NCBI GenBank assembly: GCA_900755895.1
Contig: CAAEIG010000084.1
Span: forward strand, 1-42,210
Source: Clostridia bacterium
Lineage (GTDB): Bacteria > Bacillota > Clostridia > Oscillospirales > Acutalibacteraceae
DNA length: 42,210 bases
Direction of reading: 5' to 3'
Shown here: one piece after another, positions 32,015-38,421 of the stretch
How the letters are laid out: each line of letters begins with the position of its first letter
How positions within the stretch are numbered: position 1 is the first letter of the stretch
Notes under the pieces: generated by a model
Databases searched by the model: none
Seen by the model: the letters and a program-made list of their open reading frames with translations, nothing else
Told to the model about the DNA's origin: nothing
Position numbers and translations under genes: made by a program

Positions 32015-32024
32015 ATTATATGCA
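32015..32024 (-). promoter_or_regulatory. Promoter word for the MqsA-like/lipoprotein unit
   Basis: Minus strand TGCATATAAT followed by ATATGTAGA. It is identical over about 18 nt to the promoter before the second tnpB (37306-37315). Confidence 0.6.
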
Positions 32025-32045
32025 CTTCCGATAATTTATATTTTG

Positions 32046-32080
32046 GCAAAAAGAAAGACGCCCGTTCTCGGGCGTCTTTG
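32046..32080 (-). terminator. Intrinsic terminator after the 108-residue gene
   Basis: Minus strand AAGACGCCCGAGAACGGGCG, TCTT, then TCTTTTTG. Confidence 0.9.
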
Positions 32081-32090
32081 GGGTGCTGTG

Positions 32091-32417
32091 TTAGCCGTCC
32101 AGGCCATCCAGCAGCATGCTGATGGCGGATTCGAGGCGGCCCATGTAGCGGGTTTCCTCATCCAGCCGGCGCTGCGCGGCCTGATGATCCTCCGCCAGGA
32201 CGGTGATGGCACGCCAAATCTGCGCCTCAGCGCGGTCCAGCTTTGACAGACCGATGTCCTCGATGGAATCACGGGTCAAGGTGACAAACTCGCCGTTGGC
32301 AGCGAGACCGGTGATGGTCTCTTCATCAAAGTCAGTGATGAGGATACGGGAACAGTCCTCCATGCCGGAGAATTCGATGTCGTACACCCAACGGGGCTTG
32401 AGAGTGATTCGTTCCAT
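32091..32417 (-). CDS. Unknown protein with C-terminal coiled-coil-like helix (108 residues)
   Basis: Starts at the ATG at 32417 (MERITLKPRW), with AAAGGAG 9 nt upstream; the TTG three codons earlier abuts the site. The first half is beta-rich (YDIEFSGMEDCSRILITDFD, then ITGLAANGEFVTLTRDSI). The second half is a long helix (LAEDHQAAQRRLDEETRYMG). No known family was recognised. It has its own promoter word and terminator, forming a single-gene unit. Confidence 0.7.
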   Translation of the reverse strand: MERITLKPRWVYDIEFSGMEDCSRILITDFDEETITGLAANGEFVTLTRDSIEDIGLSKLDRAEAQIWRAITVLAEDHQAAQRRLDEETRYMGRLESAISMLLDGLDG

Positions 32418-32470
32418 AGTTGGCAACTCCTTTTTGTTTTGTTTAGTCCCCTCTAGCGAGAAGCTGTACG

Positions 32471-32480
32471 ATGATATGCC
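32471..32480 (-). promoter_or_regulatory. Variant promoter word for the 108-residue gene
   Basis: Minus strand GGCATATCAT, a weaker match to the shared word, about 55 nt before the start. Confidence 0.35.
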
Positions 32481-32565
32481 AGACTTGCAAAAACAATTCT
32501 GGCGATGGAACTTGTGCCTGTCGTTGGGAACAACAGCCCCTCCATTGTTGTTCGCAACAAGGAAG

Positions 32566-32666
32566 CCTCACGGACCCGGCATCGGTTCCCGCGAGGGAAC
32601 CGGCCCGCGGCAATGCCAACTGGCAGAAGAAAACTTCTCCGCCACATTTCTTCGTTAGAAAAGACC
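32566..32666 (+). repeat. Palindromic intergenic repeat, copy 8
   Basis: GCCTCACGGACCCGGCATCG, hairpin CGGTTCCCGCGAGGGAACCG, GCCCGCGGC, and CGCCACATTTCTTCGTTAGA. A TTGTTGTTCGCAACAA palindrome (32545-32560) precedes it. It separates divergently transcribed genes and fills most of the 32418-32799 gap. Confidence 0.92.
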
Positions 32667-32734
32667 TCCTCCCTACTCCTTAAAATGACGGCCGCTCTAA
32701 AGCTCTCCCTTTTCAGAATTGCTGTCAGCGAATC

Positions 32735-32744
32735 TGCATATAAC
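32735..32744 (+). promoter_or_regulatory. Promoter word for the IrrE-like/zeta unit
   Basis: TGCATATAAC, about 55 nt before the ATG at 32800. Confidence 0.5.
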
Positions 32745-32799
32745 TGCTATAGCCTCCAATTTTGGGCGAATACATATTATTATAAGGAGAGAACAAACC

Positions 32800-33234
32800 A
32801 TGGAAAAGAAGAACAATGTGAAGGCCACCGTCGCCATCGACATCCGCGGGTTCTGTGCCCAATGCGGCATCATCATCACGGAGCGCAACCTGGAGTATCC
32901 AATCACAGGCGCCGGCACTGACATGGATGACGGCTACCACATCATTCTGCACAAGTGGCTCCCGGAGGAGCAGAAGCGGGTGACCATCGCCTCCATCCTG
33001 GCCGTCTGCCTGGTGCTGAAGGATCGCGCCAGCTGTCTGATGACTGAATGCCGGGACGATGATCTATCCACTGCCGCCCGCCGCATGCTCCTGCCTGCGA
33101 AACTCTTTCAGGCAGAGTACGAAAGACTGGCATTCCTGGGCAAGGCCCTGCGTCTCTCGGCGTTGGGTGTCCGATTCGATGTACCTCTGAATGAGGTCTG
33201 CGCCAGGGTCCAGGAGCTGGGCCTGGATAACTGA
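32800..33234 (+). CDS. Catalytically degenerate ImmA/IrrE-like protein, probable antitoxin of the zeta toxin
   Basis: 144 residues from the ATG at 32800 (ATAAGGAGAG upstream). GYHIILHKWLPEEQKRVTIA aligns with the ImmA/IrrE block that normally continues to the zinc-binding HExxH. Here the sequence is ASILAVCLVL, so the metalloprotease residues are lost. The C-terminal block ARRMLLPAKLF and LRLSALGVRFDVPLNEVCAR matches the family's LLMP and LAxxFxVSxxAVxxRL pattern. It precedes the zeta-toxin gene by 12 nt, the usual place for an antitoxin. The family resemblance is seen; the antitoxin role is inferred. Confidence 0.6.
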   Translation: MEKKNNVKATVAIDIRGFCAQCGIIITERNLEYPITGAGTDMDDGYHIILHKWLPEEQKRVTIASILAVCLVLKDRASCLMTECRDDDLSTAARRMLLPAKLFQAEYERLAFLGKALRLSALGVRFDVPLNEVCARVQELGLDN

Positions 33235-33246
33235 GGAGAGTGCAGT

Positions 33247-33966
33247 ATGTTTTGCCTTACCCGAAGACAGTTCGTTTGGCTCTGCGAGAATGCTGTCGCA
33301 GCTCGGAGGGACTATGTCCCGCCGTTCAGCGCCGTGTACTTCGATTCGGAGACCGGAATGCTGAAACGGCGGTTCATGGACGGAACCGAAACCCCTGAGA
33401 TCGACCCTCCCCACTGCGAGCCTCCTCAACTGATGGTCGTGGCCGGCCCCAATGGCTCCGGCAAAAGCACCATCAGTGCAGGGCTGCCCATACCAGGGTT
33501 GTACAGCAACGCCGACGACATGAAACACATGCTCGGATGCCGCGACCTGGAGGCCGCTCAGATGGTGGAGAAGGTCCGTCTCCTGTCTCTCTGGAAACGG
33601 ACCGATTTCTCCTTCGAGACGGTACTTTCCACTGCCCGCTATCTGAACCTGCTGCAGCAGGCAAAGGTCGCCGGGTACCAAATTGCCGCGCTGTTCGTGC
33701 TCACCCGCGACCCAGAGATCAATGTCTCCCGCGTTCGAGCCCGGGCCGCAGCCGGCGGACATGATGTGCCCGAGGAGAAGATCCGCAGCCGCTACCAACG
33801 GTCGCTGGCAAATCTGCCGGCTCTTGCAGAAATCGCAGACCTGCTCCGTGTTGTGGACAACAGCGGAGATGCACCGGAACTCATTTATGAGGTTTCGGAT
33901 GCCGGCAGGCAGATATTTGAAAACCAGCATTGGTCCAATTCGGAGATTCTGAACTTTGTAGGCTGA
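33247..33966 (+). CDS. Zeta-toxin-type P-loop kinase
   Basis: 239 residues. Zeta toxins phosphorylate UDP-N-acetylglucosamine (or small metabolites) and block cell-wall synthesis. A 60-residue N-terminal extension is followed by Walker A GPNGSGKST (67-75), SNADD (87-91), the substrate-binding FSFETVLST (121-129), the lid RVRARAAAGGHDVP (162-175) and KIRSRYQRSL (178-187), all characteristic of the family. The catalytic Asp in NADD and the lid Args are present, so it looks active. It follows the IrrE-like gene by 12 nt with GAGGAG upstream. Terminated at 33982-34019. Confidence 0.9.
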   Translation: MFCLTRRQFVWLCENAVAARRDYVPPFSAVYFDSETGMLKRRFMDGTETPEIDPPHCEPPQLMVVAGPNGSGKSTISAGLPIPGLYSNADDMKHMLGCRDLEAAQMVEKVRLLSLWKRTDFSFETVLSTARYLNLLQQAKVAGYQIAALFVLTRDPEINVSRVRARAAAGGHDVPEEKIRSRYQRSLANLPALAEIADLLRVVDNSGDAPELIYEVSDAGRQIFENQHWSNSEILNFVG

Positions 33967-33981
33967 TGCTCAACTACCAAG

Positions 33982-34019
33982 CAGCCGCTTCCCCACCAAG
34001 GAGGCGGCTGTTTCTTTTG
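33982..34019 (+). terminator. Intrinsic terminator after the zeta-toxin gene
   Basis: CAGCCGCTTCC, CCACCAA loop, GGAGGCGGCTG, then TTTCTTTTG. Confidence 0.88.
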
Positions 34020-34042
34020 CCCAAAATCATTTCCTTCTGGTT

Positions 34043-34052
34043 CGCATACTAT
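34043..34052 (+). promoter_or_regulatory. Promoter word for the PARP gene
   Basis: CGCATACTAT, about 50 nt before the ATG at 34104; a plus-strand example of the shared word. Confidence 0.5.
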
Positions 34053-34103
34053 CCAGACAGCACCACAATCTGGATGCAATACGAACCAAAAGGGGGAAAC
34101 TAT

Positions 34104-35294
34104 ATGCAGTACAAGCACCTTGTCTGCGTAACAGGACAAAACAACAACAAGTACTATGACATGAGGGAGAAGCCCGACGGCACCTTTGATGCCACCTACG
34201 GCCGCATCGGCGCTACCGCCACCACCATCAACTATCCGATGTCAAAATGGGACTCCACCCTCAATAGCAAGCTGAGGAAGGGCTATGAAGATATGACGGA
34301 ATTGGCGGTCATTACAGAAGTCAAGACTCAGGAGAAGTACAAGCCCATCGAGGACAAGAGTATCGCGGCCCTCATCGACTATCTGCGCCAACAGGCCCGC
34401 GAGACAGTGCGACAGAACTATACGGTCGGCTCCGAGAAGGTCTCCCAGGCGATGGTGAACAAGGCCCAGACGATCCTGAATAACCTGTCCACCGGGACAT
34501 GGACGCTCCGGTCTTTCAATGACCAGCTCATCGAACTGTTCACAGTCATCCCCCGGCGCATGGGCAATGTGCGGGACCACCTAGCTGTCAAGCCGGAGGA
34601 GTTCCCCGAGATCATCAGCCGGGAGCAGCAGTTGCTGGATGTCATGGCCGGCCAGGTCTCCGACAACACAGTCGTGCTGAAGGAGGTCGGCGATGAGAGC
34701 AAGACAGTTCTGGAGGCCTTTGGTCTGGAGTTCTCTCCAGCCACCGATGCCGACATTGCCGTAATCAGGAAACAGCTGGGAAAAGAGTGCGAAAATCTTT
34801 TCTACAAGGCCTGGCGGGTGGAAAATGCCGCCACCCGGAAGAACTTCAAGGCATTCTGCAAGGGAAAAGGGCGAATTGCCAAGAAACTGTTCTGGCATGG
34901 CAGCCGGACGGAGAACTGGTGGTCCATCCTGCGTACTGGCCTGGTGCTGCGGCCAACCAACTCGGTGATCAACGGCAAGATGTTCGGCTATGGCCTGTAC
35001 TTTGCGCCCAGGGCCCGGAAGTCGGTTGGCTACACCTCCCTGCGCGGCTCCTATTGGGCCGGCGGCCATTCCAGCTATGGGTTCATGGCCCTGTATGAGG
35101 TCGTGTATGGCAAGCCCTACGATGTTTCGGACAACGCTGGACTTTCGGACATGAACTACGAGAAGCTCCAGAAACGGGCCCCCGGCTGCAGCTGTCTTCA
35201 TGCTCATGCGGGGCGGGCGCTGCGGAACGATGAGGTCATCGTGTATCGGGAGGATCAGACAACGATCAAGTATTTGGTTGAGTTGAAGGCCTGA
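34104..35294 (+). CDS. Bacterial poly(ADP-ribose) polymerase-like protein with WGR domain
   Basis: 396 residues from the ATG at 34104 (AAAGGGGGAAAC upstream). Residues 1-70 are a WGR domain (NNNKYYDM, then TYGRIGATA with YGR for WGR, and KGYEDMTEL). Residues about 80-230 are helical, like the PARP regulatory region. The catalytic domain from about 240 has FWHGSRTENW (His265), GYGLYFAPRARKSVGY (Tyr299) and NDEVIVY (Glu377). This is the complete H-Y-E triad, and NDEVIVY aligns with NEYIVY of human PARP1. It should use NAD+ to ADP-ribosylate protein or nucleic acid. Bacterial PARPs are rare and found mostly in accessory DNA. A single-gene unit with its own promoter and terminator. Confidence 0.93.
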   Translation: MQYKHLVCVTGQNNNKYYDMREKPDGTFDATYGRIGATATTINYPMSKWDSTLNSKLRKGYEDMTELAVITEVKTQEKYKPIEDKSIAALIDYLRQQARETVRQNYTVGSEKVSQAMVNKAQTILNNLSTGTWTLRSFNDQLIELFTVIPRRMGNVRDHLAVKPEEFPEIISREQQLLDVMAGQVSDNTVVLKEVGDESKTVLEAFGLEFSPATDADIAVIRKQLGKECENLFYKAWRVENAATRKNFKAFCKGKGRIAKKLFWHGSRTENWWSILRTGLVLRPTNSVINGKMFGYGLYFAPRARKSVGYTSLRGSYWAGGHSSYGFMALYEVVYGKPYDVSDNAGLSDMNYEKLQKRAPGCSCLHAHAGRALRNDEVIVYREDQTTIKYLVELKA

Positions 35295-35308
35295 TATGGA
35301 AAAGAAAA

Positions 35309-35348
35309 GTGGTTCCCTGCCGAGACGGTGGGGAACCGCTTTTTTTTG
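35309..35348 (+). terminator. Intrinsic terminator after the PARP gene
   Basis: GTGGTTCCC...GGGGAACCGC followed by TTTTTTTT. Confidence 0.93.
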
Positions 35349-35364
35349 CTGGCTTCTGTGTTGC

Positions 35365-35394
35365 TGATTCTCTCACCGAACTAAAGTTCGGGAG
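35365..35394. repeat. Second palindromic module (R2), copy c
   Basis: GATTCTCTCACCGAACTAAA then GTTCGGGAG; the core CCGAACTAAAGTTCGG is a perfect palindrome apart from its centre. Further right (35400-35470) are degraded repeat-like words. The rest of the 35295-35777 gap is the right end of the second IS. Confidence 0.82.
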
Positions 35395-35499
35395 GTTCTT
35401 TGTCCGGCAAGGTGCCGAACTTAGCCCCATCCCAAACTTCAGCTGCGGCAAGGGACTACGCCGCGGCTTTCCTTTCATCTGGACAGTTTGTTAACTGGC

Positions 35500-35777
35500 C
35501 ATCCAGGAGAACCTTTCATTGCTTCACACTGTAGCATAACCTTAGGATGCAAGCACCCCAGCGGGACAGAGGATACAGGCTATAGCGCCACCAGGCATAG
35601 TCTTTTGAGTCCCTGGGGCAAGCCCCTGGCAAGCTCTCCGGGGAGAGCCGGCCCTCCGAAGAGGTAACCTGGCCTTTGAGGAACTCTTGGGCGGGAATCT
35701 ACCACCCTCTGAAGTCATGAATTAGGATATCTCCCCCCCCCCATCTCACGGGGGGGTGTAATTTTGTGGTTAGGAAC
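35500..35777 (-). ncRNA. Structured region after the second tnpB, candidate omega/reRNA
   Basis: On the minus strand after the tnpB stop come ACACCCCCCCGTGAGATG with a long G-run, then GGGTGGTAGATTCC (compare GGGTGGTAGGACG after the first tnpB), CTCTTCGGAG (UUCG loop), GCTCTCCCCGGAGAGC and GGGGCTTGCCCC. There is no gene. The shared GGGTGGTAG word and position suggest a related but shorter guide-RNA scaffold. Confidence 0.5.
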
Positions 35778-37262
35778 TCAGACCCCCATGCAACTGGGGA
35801 ATTTCTTACCGCCGGCCTTCTGCCGGCGGAGCTCGGCGAGCAGTTCGTCGTGCATGCGCTTGAACTCCGGGTAAAAACGGTTGCATTTGTACTGGCTGAT
35901 GGTACCATCGGCGTTTAGACACTTCATCAGGAAAGCCGAGTACAGGTCCCGCTGGACCTTGTCGCCATTGCTGAGCGTCTTTTCCCGCTGGCTGAGAGGC
36001 GCCTTTTTGTTCGACCCGTCCGTGTGGTCATACTGGCTGGCCTTAATGGGCTTTGGGTCGTACCTGGTGACCGTGGCTCCGCGGGCCTTGCCCTTGCGGG
36101 TGAGGGCATCTATAAACATGGATGGGGCGTGGTTGGCGATGCTCTTGCCGAACCTCTTTTTGCTGTACGGACGCCCCATCTTCGGGTTGATCTTAGTCTT
36201 CTTGGACCGCTTGGACAGGCCGGCCATAGACATCCGCTCCACATTGATCTGGTTGCCCATGGAGAGGACTTCCTCCGCAAGCCGTTCGTGGAACTGCTTC
36301 AGCTTGGCCTGCCGCTTGGCATACAAGGTGCGGCGGAGATAGAAGGTCTTGTAGTAGCCCTGGGAGTAGTGCCACTCCCGCCGCTCACCCTTCTTGAGTC
36401 GCTTGATGCGGCCGAGCTTGTCGTAGTTCTGCGGATTGCTGGCCCGGCGCTGCCGGTCCAGTTTGCGGTCCAGCCTGGCAATCTCGGCCTCGATGTCGTT
36501 CACCTCGCCGCCCAACTCCCGCAGGTCCAGCTTCTTGTCGTAGGTGATGGCCACCGTGGAGGTGCCGAGGTCAATGCCAACCTCCGCGTTGGGCGACATG
36601 GGTTTTGCCATGGTGGGTGAGGTGCCTTCCAGTACCAGCTGGAGGTAGTACTCCCAGTGGGTCTTATGCCACTTGGCAACGACTCTGCAGTACTTCACCC
36701 GGTCGCTGAGGGCCCGCTGGGCCCATTTGTCATTGCCCCGGACCTGGATGGGGATCCGCCGGCTGCCCCAGATCAAGCAGCCCTTCTTCGTGTCGTAGCG
36801 GATGCCCTGCCGGTTGGTCTTACCTTCCAGGGAGCGGAACTCCTCCACCTTTTTATAGTGGAGCCGTTTGCCCTTGCCAAAGAGGACGCTGGATACGCCC
36901 TTCCAGGCCTGGGAGGCAATCTTCTGCACCGTGTTGGCATCCAGGAAGTTGCTGATCTGTTTGCCGTGAACCTTCAGGTACACCTGGAAGGCGTATTCGG
37001 AGAGCCCGTACTGTTTCCGCTTAGCCTTGAGGATGTCCTTTTCCGCGTCGCTGAGCTCGTAGCCCTTTTTCCGCTGCTTCATGCGGATAGCATTGACCTC
37101 TTTGTCGCGGTAGTAGCTGTTGAGGCGTTTGTTTGCCTCGCCGACCATGATGTTATAGGTCTTGCAGCCAAGGAACAGGCAGTGTCCGATGAACTTGCCG
37201 TCGTCCGGCGTGCAGACCAGCCGGTACTGCGCGATATAGCTTGGCGTAGTGGAACGCTTCAT
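35778..37262 (-). CDS. tnpB: TnpB-like RuvC nuclease lacking the zinc finger, second copy
   Basis: 494 residues from the ATG at 37262 (GGGAGGG 8 nt upstream). RuvC-I VGIDLGTSTVAI (Asp231), RuvC-II INVERMSM (Glu342) and RuvC-III VQRDLYSAFLM (Asp439) are intact, so nuclease activity is plausible. Between motifs II and III, where TnpB normally carries CxxC...CxxC, it has KASQYDHTDGSNKKAPLSQR and no Cys pairs. It shares KKRFGKSIAN, RRASNPQNYDKLGRI and the motif III block with the first TnpB. It has its own promoter word 45 nt upstream. It may now be independent of its decayed tnpA. Confidence 0.9.
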   Translation of the reverse strand: MKRSTTPSYIAQYRLVCTPDDGKFIGHCLFLGCKTYNIMVGEANKRLNSYYRDKEVNAIRMKQRKKGYELSDAEKDILKAKRKQYGLSEYAFQVYLKVHGKQISNFLDANTVQKIASQAWKGVSSVLFGKGKRLHYKKVEEFRSLEGKTNRQGIRYDTKKGCLIWGSRRIPIQVRGNDKWAQRALSDRVKYCRVVAKWHKTHWEYYLQLVLEGTSPTMAKPMSPNAEVGIDLGTSTVAITYDKKLDLRELGGEVNDIEAEIARLDRKLDRQRRASNPQNYDKLGRIKRLKKGERREWHYSQGYYKTFYLRRTLYAKRQAKLKQFHERLAEEVLSMGNQINVERMSMAGLSKRSKKTKINPKMGRPYSKKRFGKSIANHAPSMFIDALTRKGKARGATVTRYDPKPIKASQYDHTDGSNKKAPLSQREKTLSNGDKVQRDLYSAFLMKCLNADGTISQYKCNRFYPEFKRMHDELLAELRRQKAGGKKFPSCMGV

Positions 37263-37305
37263 GGAGACAGGCCCTCCCTTCACTGAGATTTGCTTCTCTA
37301 CATAT

Positions 37306-37315
37306 ATTATATGCA
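37306..37315 (-). promoter_or_regulatory. Promoter word for the second tnpB
   Basis: Minus strand TGCATATAAT then ATATGTAGA, about 45 nt before the ATG; almost identical to the promoter at 32015-32024. Confidence 0.6.
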
Positions 37316-37384
37316 TATCTGCGCTTTCGTATTTTCAGACCAGGAGGGCAAACAAAAAACTGGCGGGAGGATACCCCCCCCGGG

Positions 37385-37714
37385 CTATTTGCTTTTCTGA
37401 TTGTTGATGTAGGGTTTGATTACATCCAGCGAAGCGCTGCCAACCGTCTCGAAGAATGAACCTCGGGCCCAACGAGTCGGTAGCCTGCGCAGCTGAGGGA
37501 ACTCCCGGCGCAGATGGACAGAGCTGGTCTGCTTAATACCTTTCACGATGGAGATGGGAGACAGCCCTAACGGGCATTCCAATAGCAGATGTACATGATC
37601 TGGCATCACCTCCATCGCCAGGACAAGAATATCACTCTTTTCAGCGTACTCGACGATGATGCCCTTCAGCTGTTCATCGACGCCGTCCACGAGTGCCTTC
37701 AGCACATCAGGCAT
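37385..37714 (-). pseudogene. tnpA: N-terminally truncated TnpA (Y1 transposase)
   Basis: The 109-residue frame keeps the metal-binding His-Val-His (MPDHVHLLLE, residues 40-42) and the catalytic Tyr102 (IKPYINNQ). The conserved N-terminal YHxVWCxKYRRxVL block, present in tnpA at 12037, is missing: upstream in-frame codons read PPARICGTAMPDVL. No ribosome site precedes the ATG. About 25-30 residues have been lost or altered. It was probably the partner of the tnpB downstream (122-nt gap with an eight-C run). Likely inactive. Confidence 0.75.
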
Positions 37715-37782
37715 GGCTGTGCCACAAATGCGTGCAGGAGGGGTACTTGGCCGCTCCGCGGCCCGCTGCGCGTACAGGTCGC

Positions 37783-37822
37783 CATTCCTCTCGCCGAACT
37801 AAAGTTCGGGAGCTACCTGGCG
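37783..37822. repeat. Second palindromic module (R2), copy d
   Basis: CATTCCTCTCGCCGAACTAA, then AGTTCGGGAGCTACCTGGCG. It abuts the broken 5' end of the tnpA remnant. The gap 37715-38421 otherwise holds repeat copies 9a and 9b and the promoter of the SLH gene. Confidence 0.82.
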
Positions 37823-37923
37823 ATTTTCTCGGTGTAGTGTTTGTTTTGAGGAGGAGAAAGGCGGTTAGATTGGGTCCTTGGTTTTGCCTGAGGCGTTTTG
37901 GGGCGATTGGCGAAGAGGAAAGG

Positions 37924-38025
37924 AGTCTTTTTTAACGAAGAAAAGTGGCAGAGATTTTTGTTCCTGCCAGAGGCTGTGGCTAAGGGCCGGCTCCGCGCCG
38001 GAGCCTATTTTGGGTCCGTGGGATT
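37924..38025 (-). repeat. Palindromic intergenic repeat, copy 9a
   Basis: Plus strand GTCTTTTTTAACGAAGAAAA, GTGGC, then hairpin GGCTCCGCGCCGGAGCC and GGGTCCGTGGGATT. The stem is of the CTCCG/CGGAG type. Confidence 0.9.
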
Positions 38026-38077
38026 GGCCTGTTTATCGTGACGGCGGAGATGGCTCGTTGTAGCACGAAACGACGGA

Positions 38078-38178
38078 ATCTCACGGACCAGACATAGGTT
38101 CCCGCGAGGGAACCAGCTGAGGCGAGAGCCTAAGCAGCCAAGGGGAACCTCCCGCCACATTTCTTCGTTAAGAAAGAT
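38078..38178 (+). repeat. Palindromic intergenic repeat, copy 9b
   Basis: ATCTCACGGACCAGACATAG, hairpin GGTTCCCGCGAGGGAACC, then GCCACATTTCTTCGTTAAGA. With 9a it forms a 255-bp unit whose A/T ends face outward; CGTTGTAGCACGAAACG (38056-38072) lies between. Confidence 0.9.
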
Positions 38179-38339
38179 TCTTATCTCCTTGCTGCTTATA
38201 CAAAAGGCCCAGCACATCCGCAAATTACTCTCCAAAGCCCAACTACATGGCATCCATTTCCTTCCAGCCCTTAACGAAATCCGAACATTTATAGCCGGAA
38301 CTATCCGGATTTTGAAGGGGCAATAGCTAGATTTTGTAC

Positions 38340-38349
38340 TGCATAATAT
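38340..38349 (+). promoter_or_regulatory. Promoter word for the N-terminal SLH protein
   Basis: TGCATAATAT, about 75 nt before the ATG at 38422; no -35 consensus is seen. Confidence 0.5.
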
Positions 38350-38421
38350 CCAGCCATGCCCAAAAAGAACCCACCTGCAATGTAGAAACCCAAGGCAAAA
38401 CAAATCAAAGGAGGATTGATA

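Larger units (their letters stand above)
35500..37790 (-). mobile_element. Second IS200/IS605-type element, decayed
   Basis: Contains the truncated tnpA (37385-37714) and the full tnpB (35778-37262), both minus, plus a structured right end. The left end next to tnpA merges with an R2 repeat copy at 37783. Boundaries are approximate. Confidence 0.6.

Noticed and set aside
33930..34103. N-terminal extension of the PARP frame
   Set aside because: It runs over the zeta terminator and the promoter word; the ATG at 34104 has the ribosome site and begins the WGR domain.
6793..38178. CRISPR array from the repeated ~100-bp words
   Set aside because: Copies are kilobases apart in intergenic gaps, with no regular spacers and no cas genes.
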